From Planctomycetota bacterium (lineage in GTDB: Bacteria > Planctomycetota > Phycisphaerae > WQYP01 > JAJZKY01), in contig JAJZKY010000003.1 in the NCBI GenBank assembly GCA_021803885.1, forward strand, positions 1 to 23,865: 23,865 nt of DNA, read 5' to 3'. The translations under genes were made by a program, and so were the position numbers. Shown here in pieces: positions 7,451 through 15,591 of this stretch. Below the pieces are notes generated by a model. It was not told the DNA's origin. It saw only the letters and a program-made list of their open reading frames with translations, and did no database searches. Position 1 is the first letter of the stretch. The number at the start of each line of letters is the position of its first letter.

Positions 7451-8845
7451 ATGTTAGACGAGGATAGAGCGATGCTACCCAGCGAATTGGCAACAGCCGA
7501 CCGAAAGTACCTCATTCACTCACTGCACCACCCGATCGATGAGCAGGACGCGCTGATCCTGGTTCGGGGCGAAGGCGTGCGAGTTAGGGATACTGCCGAC
7601 AAAGAATATATCGATGGTCTGTCGGGCCTCTGGAACGTGAATATTGGACACGGCCGCGCTGAGATTGTCGAGGCTGTGGCCGAGCAGATGAACAGCCTAG
7701 CGTATTTTTCCGGATATGCCGGGTCGGCAACGATTCCGTCCATCGTCCTTGCAGAGCGGCTGATCGGACTCGCACCAGCTATGGCGTCTGTATTCTTCAC
7801 GTCGGGTGGCGCCGAAGCGAACGAAACTGCATTTAAGACCGCGCGCTATTATTGGAAGGTTCTGGGAAAGCCTGGCAAGGTCAAGATCATCTCAAGGATC
7901 TATGGGTACCACGGCGTGACGCTCCAGGCTATGAGCGCCACAGGCATCTCCGCGTACTGGAAGATGTTCGAACCGCGGGTGCCAGGATTTTTGCACGTTC
8001 CGACCTGTTACCCCTATCGTTTCCAGGCCGAGAATTCCGGCGAAACGCCTGGTGAGGCGGCAGCCGCCGAGCTGGAAAAGGTGATTTTGCGAGAAGGCCC
8101 GGATACGGTGGCTGCGTTCATTGGCGAGCCAATCCATGGGGCAGGAGGTGTGATTTATCCGACTGATGATTATTGGCCTCGGATTCGCGCCGTTTGCGCC
8201 CGCTATAACGTTTTGCTGATTGCAGATGAGATCATTACAGGCTTTGGACGCACTGGACGCTGGTTCGGGCTGGAGCACTGGGATGTAAGTTCCGATATCC
8301 TCACCTTTGCGAAAGGTGTCAGCTCAGGATACCTGCCGTTGGGTGGGATTATGATAACTCGGGCCATACAGGAAGTTATGGATTCAGTGGAGCCGGCTAA
8401 CCGCTGGATGCATGGGTATACGAATTCAGGCCATCCCGCGTGCTGTGCAGCGGCTCTACGGAATATAGAAATCATCGAAAGGGAGAATCTAGTTGAAAAT
8501 TCCAGGATGATGGGGAATGCGCTGTTTTTTAGCTTGCAGGAAGCATTTGCAGATCATCCGCATGTGGGAGATATACGGGGCGGTAAGGGCCTGCTTGCGG
8601 CCCTGGAGTTTGTGGCGGATCGCAGCACCAAGAAAAATTTCGCAGTTGAGGCAGACTTTGCCAGCCGGCTAAGAAAGGAATTGCGAACTCGAGGGCTGAT
8701 AACACGCACAAGGTCCGCGGCAGGGGATCATCCGGCTCCTGGAGATCAGGTGCTATTTGCGCCTCCGCTGATCGTGGAAAAGGCAGATATCGATGAGGTG
8801 GTCGGGATCACCAAGGATGCAGTGGATGCGGTGATTGGTCATTGA
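7451..8845 (+). CDS. Class III PLP aminotransferase (omega-amine:pyruvate type), 464 aa
   Basis: It moves an amino group between a terminal amine or amino acid and an oxo acid or aldehyde, using pyridoxal phosphate. The fold-type I class III pattern is complete: SGGAEAN (118-124) binds phosphate, YGYHG (151-155) stacks on PLP, D259 in LIADEIITGFGRTG holds the ring nitrogen, and K288 in TFAKGVSSGYLPLGG forms the Schiff base. Overall it reads like putrescine, beta-alanine or taurine:pyruvate aminotransferases (SpuC-like), not ornithine or acetylornithine enzymes. ATG at 7451 follows AGGGAGC. It is the only plus-strand cluster gene and converges on the ATP-grasp gene. It could supply an amine to the pathway or make the aldehyde used by the ALDH; the direction is unknown. 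Confidence 0.92.
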   Translation: MLDEDRAMLPSELATADRKYLIHSLHHPIDEQDALILVRGEGVRVRDTADKEYIDGLSGLWNVNIGHGRAEIVEAVAEQMNSLAYFSGYAGSATIPSIVLAERLIGLAPAMASVFFTSGGAEANETAFKTARYYWKVLGKPGKVKIISRIYGYHGVTLQAMSATGISAYWKMFEPRVPGFLHVPTCYPYRFQAENSGETPGEAAAAELEKVILREGPDTVAAFIGEPIHGAGGVIYPTDDYWPRIRAVCARYNVLLIADEIITGFGRTGRWFGLEHWDVSSDILTFAKGVSSGYLPLGGIMITRAIQEVMDSVEPANRWMHGYTNSGHPACCAAALRNIEIIERENLVENSRMMGNALFFSLQEAFADHPHVGDIRGGKGLLAALEFVADRSTKKNFAVEADFASRLRKELRTRGLITRTRSAAGDHPAPGDQVLFAPPLIVEKADIDEVVGITKDAVDAVIGH

Positions 8846-8942
8846 GTGATCAATCCGGAATTGCGGATTCGGTAGATGAACGCAGAACTCGTGCGCTTCG
8901 GCTAACCAGTCACGCGCAGCCAACTCCTGACGCACTTTTGCG

Positions 8943-9000
8943 GTGCCCCTCCAACGTGCCCCTGGGGAGAAGGGCCGGCTCTGTTAAGTTCCGGTGCCCC
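8943..9000. repeat. Three copies of GTGCCCC in a convergent spacer
   Basis: GTGCCCC occurs at 8943-8949, 8956-8962 and 8994-9000 within the 248-bp gap between the convergent aminotransferase and ATP-grasp genes. The second copy lies in CCCCTGGGG, a small palindrome. No T-run follows in either direction, so a terminator role is not supported. Confidence 0.3.
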
Positions 9001-9093
9001 ATCTCCCCCGGAGTACCCACCATCATTCGAAACGCAGAAGGTTCCGTTTGCTCTGTGCCTGACTGGGGCGTAGCATTCGCTTCCCAGTAATTT

Positions 9094-10311
9094 CTAAAAT
9101 CCCCGCTTGATCATCAGGTAAGGCAAGAGGCACAGCTCGGCTATTCCGGGTAGGATATCTGTCCGGCTAAATACAGCTTCCACATCGACGGCGCACAACG
9201 AGTTGACGTATTCGCGAAAGTCAAGCTCTCCAGCCCGTGCCTGCATGAGTGCGGCTGGTATATCGGTGATCATACGCACCCAGGCGATTCCGGACCGGGC
9301 TTCGCAAGGAGTCACCGGAAGACCGACTTGGTCAGCGTATTGCAGATACGGAAAATCCACGCCCGCCGGCAAACCGATCGAGTGATATCCCCACGTGCGT
9401 GGATTCACATCCAGCAACTTAAATCGATTGTCGCGAGGGTCCAGTTTGTACTCCAGTTCGACCAGTCCGTAATAGTCGATCGCGCGCAGGAAGCGCTCAG
9501 AATAGTCCTCAAGCACAGGGATTTGCACGGTCTCGACATAGGTGCTGGATCGACCGAATTGCAACGGATGTTGGCGCCGACGACGCACCACCATTTTGCC
9601 AGTGGCTTCGCCCTTACGAAAGAATGCACAATAGGCAAACTGCTGGAGACCTCCGCCCGGAATGAATTCCTGAATGAGTATCTCGTCCGGACGGACAATG
9701 CCACTCGCCTTCTCATACAAGGACTTGAGATCGACCATGTTATTGGCTGCCCAGGCCTTTGCTCGGGTGGCGTAGACAAAGTGCTCCTTAATCGCCGGCT
9801 TCACTGCGACCGGGAAACGCAAACCGGCGATTCTGGAAAGCTCATCCGCATCCCTAGGATAAAAGGTGTCCGGGGTAGGGATGTCGAGCTCTCTCGCCAA
9901 TTGATAGGTATTTCGCTTATCCCATGCCCATTGAATCCTGTTCCAGTCCGAGGTTGGCACGCGATAATGTTGACTTAGTTCGTCGCGAGAACGGGAAATT
10001 GCAACAACAATCTCCTCTCGCGTCGGAAAAAGAAGCCAACCGGATACATCGAAGCGGCCCTTCAATTCCATGAGCGCACCAACTACTGCGTCGTGGGTGC
10101 GCAGGCTGGAGACTCTAATGGAATGGACGCAGTATTTGGAGAAGCGCGAAATGGAGTGTTCGTCGTCGATAACGCAGACCGGAATCCCTTGGCGCCCCAG
10201 GCTGCGCGCGATTCCGAGGCCTTGGAAATCGCCGCCCAGCACGACGGCACCCGGAAGGCTGCGGCTGTTCAGGGCGGATGTACCGTTCGACCCGAGTATA
10301 CGGCTTCTCAA
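9094..10311 (-). CDS. ATP-grasp carboxylate-amine ligase-like protein, 405 aa
   Basis: ATP-grasp enzymes activate a carboxylate as an acyl phosphate and join it to an amine or thiol. An N-terminal Rossmann-like part (VVLGGDFQGLGIARSLGRQG, 23-42) resembles the first domain of carbamoyl-phosphate-synthase-like and D-aspartate-ligase-like members. The grasp domain shows VAVKPA with K171, the hinge strand ILIQEFIPGGG (211-221) and the metal-binding end E285/E287 to N303 in LLDVNPRTWG. TTG at 10311 is the only start that keeps the Rossmann strand. It lies eight bases after the oxidoreductase stop, so translational coupling is likely. It is the last gene of the unit with the deacetylase and oxidoreductase. 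Substrates are unknown; joining an amino acid or amine to a uronic acid would fit the neighbours. Confidence 0.85.
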   Translation of the reverse strand: MRSRILGSNGTSALNSRSLPGAVVLGGDFQGLGIARSLGRQGIPVCVIDDEHSISRFSKYCVHSIRVSSLRTHDAVVGALMELKGRFDVSGWLLFPTREEIVVAISRSRDELSQHYRVPTSDWNRIQWAWDKRNTYQLARELDIPTPDTFYPRDADELSRIAGLRFPVAVKPAIKEHFVYATRAKAWAANNMVDLKSLYEKASGIVRPDEILIQEFIPGGGLQQFAYCAFFRKGEATGKMVVRRRRQHPLQFGRSSTYVETVQIPVLEDYSERFLRAIDYYGLVELEYKLDPRDNRFKLLDVNPRTWGYHSIGLPAGVDFPYLQYADQVGLPVTPCEARSGIAWVRMITDIPAALMQARAGELDFREYVNSLCAVDVEAVFSRTDILPGIAELCLLPYLMIKRGF

Positions 10312-10319
10312 GGAGTCTC

Positions 10320-11516
10320 TCAGTTCGCTCTACGGCCGTAGTCGCGACGTAGACTTGCAACGAGTTCCCGCGATGAAAATTCTGTTCCAGATACGAACCC
10401 CACCAAGGGCCCAAAGCTCCACGCCGCGGGCTTGCCGAGGAAGTGCAATCCAGGAATTGACGATTCAAATCCGTGCTTCAACACCGGATAGCCATTCACG
10501 GTATGGAGATGTTGCTTAATGAGGGGGGGGAGAAAGTCGTAGCGTGTGGCATCTACTTGAAAGCCAGTAGCCAGGACCACATGGTCGACTGTCCTCTCGG
10601 TTTCGTTATCAAAGAAAAGGCGAACTCTTCCTGATTGCGCGGAAGCGCGAATCACTTCGCAATTCAATGTCATCGGTATGTTTTTAATGCGTTTGGACAG
10701 CCATCCCGCGGCGGCCGGACGAATGGCCCGGTAAGCCAGTCGACTCTGAAGAGACCGGGGAAGACGGCGGAAAAGGTGAGGCGCGGCGACAAGGCGGCTA
10801 AGTCCCGCTGGGCCGACGTCGCGATCTGAATAGAGTAAACGAGAAACCGGGCCAAGGTGATGGAGCCGAGGATGCAGTCCTACCCAGTTCAGTTGTGCTC
10901 TGCGCGCAAAAACCTCGACATCCGCACCGCTCTCCTGAAGCAGTGCCGCTGATTCCAGGGCGCTTTGTCCCGCGCCAATTACCGCAACGGTCTGGCCTCT
11001 GAAGCGCGCCAGGTCACAATGATCACTGGAATGGGAGACCAGTTCGGGGGGAAGCCTATCGAATTGAGGAGGTCGTTGAACAAAGCCGTGAATGCCGGTT
11101 GCAACGATGACCCTTCGTGTCGAGAAGTGCTCTCCAGAACGAGTAGTAACCACAAAGTTGTCACCCTCGATTTGGACACTCTGAATGAGGTCAGCTTCGA
11201 GCTGAGGAACGGCCCGGCGCTGGTACCAGAGGCCGTATTCTACAAATCGGTTGAGAGGAATCGGGGTAGGGCAGTGGTTTCCCTGATCCCGGCAGAAAGC
11301 GTCCAGAGTAAACTGGTTCCGCGGATCGGCTATATGCGAAGCTCCCCAGTTCGAACGGAGAAACATGCCTTTGGGCATTTGCTTCTGCCAGAACGACATG
11401 GGAATTCCCAAAATGCGTGCCTCAATTTCCGCCTCGCGTAGATATGCCGCAGCGGATAAACCGTACGGGCCGGCTCCGATGACGGTGGCGTAGCAGGCAG
11501 CTGATTTCGATCTCAT
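10320..11516 (-). CDS. FAD/NAD(P)-dependent oxidoreductase, monooxygenase-like, 398 aa
   Basis: A two-dinucleotide-fold flavoprotein of the kind that includes flavin monooxygenases and ornithine/lysine N-hydroxylase-like proteins. The FAD site GAGPYG is at 14-19, the NAD(P)H site GAGQSA at 181-186, and the late ATGF motif at 316-319. RSNWGASHIADP (54-65) and FHFLGKPAAW-like residues near 357-366 occupy the family active-site area. The ATG at 11516 overlaps the deacetylase stop as ATGA and follows GAGGAAAC, a strong ribosome site, so the two are translationally coupled. Plausible jobs are N- or S-oxygenation of an intermediate, or simple dehydrogenation. The exact reaction cannot be read from sequence. 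Confidence 0.87.
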   Translation of the reverse strand: MRSKSAACYATVIGAGPYGLSAAAYLREAEIEARILGIPMSFWQKQMPKGMFLRSNWGASHIADPRNQFTLDAFCRDQGNHCPTPIPLNRFVEYGLWYQRRAVPQLEADLIQSVQIEGDNFVVTTRSGEHFSTRRVIVATGIHGFVQRPPQFDRLPPELVSHSSDHCDLARFRGQTVAVIGAGQSALESAALLQESGADVEVFARRAQLNWVGLHPRLHHLGPVSRLLYSDRDVGPAGLSRLVAAPHLFRRLPRSLQSRLAYRAIRPAAAGWLSKRIKNIPMTLNCEVIRASAQSGRVRLFFDNETERTVDHVVLATGFQVDATRYDFLPPLIKQHLHTVNGYPVLKHGFESSIPGLHFLGKPAAWSFGPLVGFVSGTEFSSRELVASLRRDYGRRAN

Positions 11517-12928
11517 GTTTCCTCGAGTTTGTAGAAGCTTTGGGTAGTTTTGTGCGGACCGCAGCGTGCCGTGGCACCACTTAGGTGGGGTCCATCGGCA
11601 ATATCGAAAACAAGTTGCCCATCCACTTCACTGGCGTAAGCGACGCTGGCTCGTTCACTGCCCTCGCCTTGAATGGTCCATTCTCCATCAAGCTGAACCA
11701 GGCTCATGGCAGCCCTCTGTCTCCACCAGCGATCAAGTTGTCCTGGCGTAGTCCCCCATACTCCCTGTGTCTGTCGCAACTCGCGCAAATGATCGAGCAG
11801 CAATTCATACACATGACGGGGCCGTTCCTTCGTAATATAGTCGGGGTGCACGATGAAGCTCATCAATCCGTGCTTCTTCATTATTTCTTCGGTCTGGTGT
11901 CGCCAAATGTCGATCGAGTAATCGTTCAGGATATGAAAGAGTGTGTAATCTTGAATGGTTGTGACCGGGATTGCCAGAACGTCACCTACAAAGTAGGGCA
12001 TTACGGTGCAGCAACCGCCACTCTGCGGGTCGAAGCGAGCTGTATTCGGAACAGACATGTCATAAGAGCACTTCAGTGCGTCGTACCACAGCTGCCTCCG
12101 GTATAAGGCTCCAGCGCGAAATCCTCCCGTCCGGAATTGCTTTAAATAGGCATTAATCTTCTTTGCCCGCAACAGAAACTGAGCACGATTGCGGTACAGA
12201 TGGCCGTCATGATTAAGATCATGGACCGCAATCTCGAAGCCTCGCGAGCGTATTGAGTCGAGGAACTCCTCCGAAATGTGGTAGCGTTGCTCCGGAATAA
12301 CCTGGAACGAAGATTTAATGCCATAAGCATCGTCAACATTCATTAAGGTTGAGCAGAAATCCCGACCGCTCGCGGTTTCCACGTCGTGAGTCATGATGGC
12401 GCAGCTGCTCTTTGCGTCGGGCCAAAACCAGATGAACGGAATGCGGTGCTCTCCGCTCGCCCGAAGCGCGAGCATCATCAAGGAGCCGAGAATGTTGTCC
12501 ACAGAGCAGTCAACAGGCCACCTTGGAAAGTCCGACTGGTTCCGGCCTCGAAGATGAAGCTGTTGAAGATGCCTGCGGACGCCAACTGGTAGAGATGGCC
12601 GTATGAAGTAGTACAAGCGAGCAACGAGAGAGAATCTTTCTGTCCACCATTTAGCGGCATAGACTTCACGCCGAAGGTTTGTGACTATTTCGTCTGGATC
12701 GAAAGGCAGATAGATCCATTCGTCTTCCACGCGGGTGTCTTCGAGAGCGTCGTGAAGGTCTTGTGAGGGTTCACTCTTGGAATGATATCCATTGCAATAT
12801 CCATAACACGTAGCATTTTGTCCGAAAGAGAAATAACCTTTAGACGCAAAAGGGGACTTGCGCCGAATGAAATGAGAGTAGTTATCCGGACAGCGAAAAT
12901 AACTTGTAATGTTCTTGCGTGACTGCAC
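11513..12928 (-). CDS. Polysaccharide-deacetylase-fold (NodB-like) protein, about 471 aa
   Basis: The central part, about residues 180-390 counted from the upstream GTG at 12949, is a NodB-type deacetylase barrel. THDVE (187-191) supplies the metal-binding aspartate and HDLNH (243-247) matches the H-x3-H metal motif. GGFRAGALYRR (275-285) takes the place of the usual R-x-P-Y strand, and FIVHPDY (365-371) is the late histidine motif. The family removes N- or O-acetyl groups from sugars. It is long for the family (about 200-300 residues), with a 180-residue N-terminal region and an 80-residue tail. No signal peptide is evident. The GTG at 12928, preceded by AAAGGAT, is the better start; the GTG at 12949 lacks a ribosome site. 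It ends in the ATGA overlap with the oxidoreductase. Confidence 0.83.
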   Translation of the reverse strand: MQSRKNITSYFRCPDNYSHFIRRKSPFASKGYFSFGQNATCYGYCNGYHSKSEPSQDLHDALEDTRVEDEWIYLPFDPDEIVTNLRREVYAAKWWTERFSLVARLYYFIRPSLPVGVRRHLQQLHLRGRNQSDFPRWPVDCSVDNILGSLMMLALRASGEHRIPFIWFWPDAKSSCAIMTHDVETASGRDFCSTLMNVDDAYGIKSSFQVIPEQRYHISEEFLDSIRSRGFEIAVHDLNHDGHLYRNRAQFLLRAKKINAYLKQFRTGGFRAGALYRRQLWYDALKCSYDMSVPNTARFDPQSGGCCTVMPYFVGDVLAIPVTTIQDYTLFHILNDYSIDIWRHQTEEIMKKHGLMSFIVHPDYITKERPRHVYELLLDHLRELRQTQGVWGTTPGQLDRWWRQRAAMSLVQLDGEWTIQGEGSERASVAYASEVDGQLVFDIADGPHLSGATARCGPHKTTQSFYKLEET

Positions 12929-12995
12929 GGGATCATCCTTTGAGCGCACTGGACAGATTCAGGCGAAATGTTGGCGGCGGATTTTGTCCACTCCT

Positions 12996-14342
12996 TTAGC
13001 ATCGAAAGATATTGGAAGCATTCAAGCCATGGGTTGCATTTCTCGTGTCTACTACCAACTGAGCCTGCTCGACGATGGATGGGTAGTCATAGTTGGAATG
13101 GTCGGTGGCGATTACAACGCAATCAAACTCAGGGATGCGGTCCAATGGCGTGCTTGTCATATTGAGCGCATACTTTCGTCCTTGGCCCACCCGGGGGAAG
13201 AACGGATCATTGTATTCAACATGGGCGCCCCGCTTCTGCAGCAATTCGATTATTGTGAGCGACGGGGATTCCCTTAAGTCGTCAATATCACGCTTATAAG
13301 CAACACCAAGGACGAGAACTTTTGACCCGCGAAGCGCTTTGCCCTGCTGATTGAGGCTCTCAATGACATTATCGACGACGAAGTAGGGCATCGCTTCATT
13401 GACCTGTCCGGCGAGTTCTATGAATCGCGTATGGAAGTCGAATTCCTTGGCCTTCCATGACAAGTAAAACGGATCAATCGGGATGCAGTGACCACCGAGC
13501 CCGGGGCCGGGGTAGAATGCCTGAAATCCAAATGGCTTTGTTTTGGCTGCCTCAATCACTTCAAACAAATCAATCTGCATCCGGAGGCATAGTTGCTTCA
13601 ACTCGTTGACCAGTGCGATGTTTACGCAACGATAGATGTTCTCAAGAAGCTTTGTCATTTCCGCGGTGGCGGGTGATGACACCTGAACCGTGCGGTTAAA
13701 GATCGTACGGTAAACCGCTGAAGCCAATTCTGTGGCTACAGGTCCACAGCCTCCGACAACCTTCGGGATATCACGACGGGCCACCGTATCGTTTCCAGGA
13801 TCCTCCCGTTCAGGAGAAAACGCAACAAAAAATCCTGGCGTGACGGTGTTTGTGGCGAGGCGGAGCTGATGCCCATTCCTTTGCTCCAGGAGAGGTACGA
13901 CAATGTCTTGTGTCGTTCCCGGAAATGTTGTGCTTTCAAGAATGATAAGGTGACCTTCCCGAACATATGGCGCAATACTGGCAAGGGTTCCAGTTACATA
14001 GCTTAGGTCGGGTTCATGATACTCGTTCAAGGGCGTTGGGACGCAGATGATAACCACATCCATCTCTGCGATTTGGGCATAATCCGCTGTCGCCTGAAAC
14101 GCGTTTTCCCGCGCGAGCTGAATCTCAGTCGCGGGGATTCGGACGATGTAAGAGTGACCGTGGTTGAGCGCTTCTACCTTGCTTTTGTCGACATCGAATC
14201 CCGTAACGCGGAAGCGCTGTTCGGCAAAGAGAAGTGCAAGAGGCAAGCCAACGTATCCCATTCCCACGATACCAATGCGCGCCTGCCGAGACTCGATGCG
14301 TTGCTTAAGGTTGATTGTGTTGTCTGCAGAGACTTCTATCAC
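12996..14342 (-). CDS. UDP-sugar 6-dehydrogenase (WbpA/WecC type), 448 aa
   Basis: It oxidises C6 of a UDP-hexose or UDP-N-acetylhexosamine to the uronic acid with two NAD+. The NAD fold GMGYVG is at 27-32. SPERE (176-180), K231 in EMTKLLENIYR and the catalytic C286 in GPGLGGHCIPIDPFY are all in place. DLRESPS near 356-362 lies in the UDP-binding domain. The pattern fits UDP-N-acetylglucosamine or -mannosamine dehydrogenases (WbpA, WecC, TviB) better than UDP-glucose dehydrogenase, though the substrate is not certain. GTG at 14342 has GGAGGA (complement of 14348-14353) six bases upstream. It opens the deacetylase, oxidoreductase and ATP-grasp unit, with a 46-67-bp gap to the deacetylase. It is the only sugar-nucleotide enzyme in the window. 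Confidence 0.93.
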   Translation of the reverse strand: MIEVSADNTINLKQRIESRQARIGIVGMGYVGLPLALLFAEQRFRVTGFDVDKSKVEALNHGHSYIVRIPATEIQLARENAFQATADYAQIAEMDVVIICVPTPLNEYHEPDLSYVTGTLASIAPYVREGHLIILESTTFPGTTQDIVVPLLEQRNGHQLRLATNTVTPGFFVAFSPEREDPGNDTVARRDIPKVVGGCGPVATELASAVYRTIFNRTVQVSSPATAEMTKLLENIYRCVNIALVNELKQLCLRMQIDLFEVIEAAKTKPFGFQAFYPGPGLGGHCIPIDPFYLSWKAKEFDFHTRFIELAGQVNEAMPYFVVDNVIESLNQQGKALRGSKVLVLGVAYKRDIDDLRESPSLTIIELLQKRGAHVEYNDPFFPRVGQGRKYALNMTSTPLDRIPEFDCVVIATDHSNYDYPSIVEQAQLVVDTRNATHGLNASNIFRC

Positions 14343-14466
14343 GGTGTTCCTCCATGTCGGAATTCAGGCTGACCCGATCAACGCTGCCTGATTCCTTCTA
14401 ATTGTTTACGTTCCTCGGTAAATTGGACGCCGGGATGCAAAAGTGACGAGGCGTGGCGACCGGTGA

Positions 14467-14478
14467 CCCCGGAAGGGG
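14467..14478 (-). other. Small hairpin directly after the MetA-like gene
   Basis: On the minus strand CCCC-TTCC-GGGG follows the TAG stop at 14481-14479 at once. There is no T-run after it, so it may slow decay or termination only weakly. Confidence 0.3.
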
Positions 14479-15591
14479 CTATTGCGGAGTGCCCCACTGG
14501 GATGATTGATCGACGGAGAGATTGGCGCCGTAGGGCCGAGGCATTTTCTTTGCGGCCAGGTAGTGCAACCAGTTCGAATAAATCTGCGTGGCTGTATGGC
14601 GCCAGCTGTACTTCAGCGTCGCCTCCTGAAGGACGGCGGATAGCCCTCCGCTGGCACCCTTCCGATCACGGCCCTTCGAGTTATCTTCTATCTCCTTTAG
14701 TGCTGTGACGGTGTCAGTATCGAAGTACCCCTGAGGGATATTCGGATACACGGCTGATTCGCCGCGCAGAAAGCGACCGACGTCGCGACGATACTCGAGC
14801 ATTAGAGTGTCCGCTTCGTACTCCGGGTGACCCTGAAAGAATAGAAACAGGCTCTTGTCATGCTTAATAAACGTGTCCGCGCCGATCGTGTCGGCCCCGG
14901 TAAGAATCTGATAGCCGGCTTCCAAAAGTCTATGCTGTTCGATCCCGTTCCATCGTGAGTGCGGGATTCTGAAATGGGTCGACAGGCCAGCGGTGAGCGA
15001 ATGGGAAGTGACTCGCTCGCATTCAAAGACGCCGCAACATTTGCGGGCCTGCCGCGTCCGGGAAATTCTGTCCATATGTAGCACGGCAGCGTGCGCCGCC
15101 AGGCAAGACCAGACGGTTGAAATCGTGCACGAGCGGGCCCACTCGACGACTTTCGCAAAGTCTTTCCAATAGGGTTCGCTGTGGAGGTGCGGTGTGGTCG
15201 GCTCCCGCCCGGTCACAATCAGAGCATCCAGTGTCATGCTCGAAAGTGAATCAAAATCTGAGTAGTGCTCTTCGATATGACGGCGAGCGGAGTCGGAACG
15301 TGCGATACCGGGAAGCGTAAAGAGCGAGGTCCGGAGCGAGATGCCTTGCGAGGAAGCTTGTAAGATGGACAGAAATTGCCGCTCCATCGCGGTGAGTGCT
15401 CCATCCTGCGCATTATTGACGATCCCGATGGCTAGCTCTGGTTTCGGCCGTGTGCGATCGACCGCGGACTTAGGGCATGGAACGAAGGCGTGGTTGTGCC
15501 GCGCGCCAACAGGAATTTCCTTGTCTAGATATATGGACATATTAGCGATGTGCTGGATTGAGTGCGAAGATGTGACCTGTGATAGAAGCAC
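14479..15591 (-). CDS. MetA-like homoserine/serine O-acyltransferase, 370 aa
   Basis: It would acylate the hydroxyl of homoserine, or of serine, from acetyl- or succinyl-CoA by a ping-pong mechanism. The glutamine-amidotransferase-like fold shows IGIVNN (55-60), LIVTGREPTT (124-133), the nucleophile C163 in VWSCLAAHA and the dyad H255/E257 in FQGHPEYE. The spacing of about 92 residues from Cys to His is as in Escherichia coli MetA. SCLAAHA and GREPTT mark a MetA branch different from the enteric one, whose acyl donor and alcohol are hard to predict. The GTG at 15591 overlaps the sulfhydrylase stop as TAGTG; an ATG at 15540 is an alternative, and neither has a clear ribosome site. Coupling with MetY fits a two-step sulfhydrylation route. 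Confidence 0.82.
   Translation of the reverse strand: MLLSQVTSSHSIQHIANMSIYLDKEIPVGARHNHAFVPCPKSAVDRTRPKPELAIGIVNNAQDGALTAMERQFLSILQASSQGISLRTSLFTLPGIARSDSARRHIEEHYSDFDSLSSMTLDALIVTGREPTTPHLHSEPYWKDFAKVVEWARSCTISTVWSCLAAHAAVLHMDRISRTRQARKCCGVFECERVTSHSLTAGLSTHFRIPHSRWNGIEQHRLLEAGYQILTGADTIGADTFIKHDKSLFLFFQGHPEYEADTLMLEYRRDVGRFLRGESAVYPNIPQGYFDTDTVTALKEIEDNSKGRDRKGASGGLSAVLQEATLKYSWRHTATQIYSNWLHYLAAKKMPRPYGANLSVDQSSQWGTPQ

Noticed and set aside
8846..9093. Bidirectional terminator between the convergent genes
   Set aside because: Only a short CCCC-T-GGGG palindrome and no T-run in either direction.
12909..13277. 122-codon plus-strand frame opposite the UDP-sugar dehydrogenase end
   Set aside because: Shadow of a well-supported gene on the other strand.
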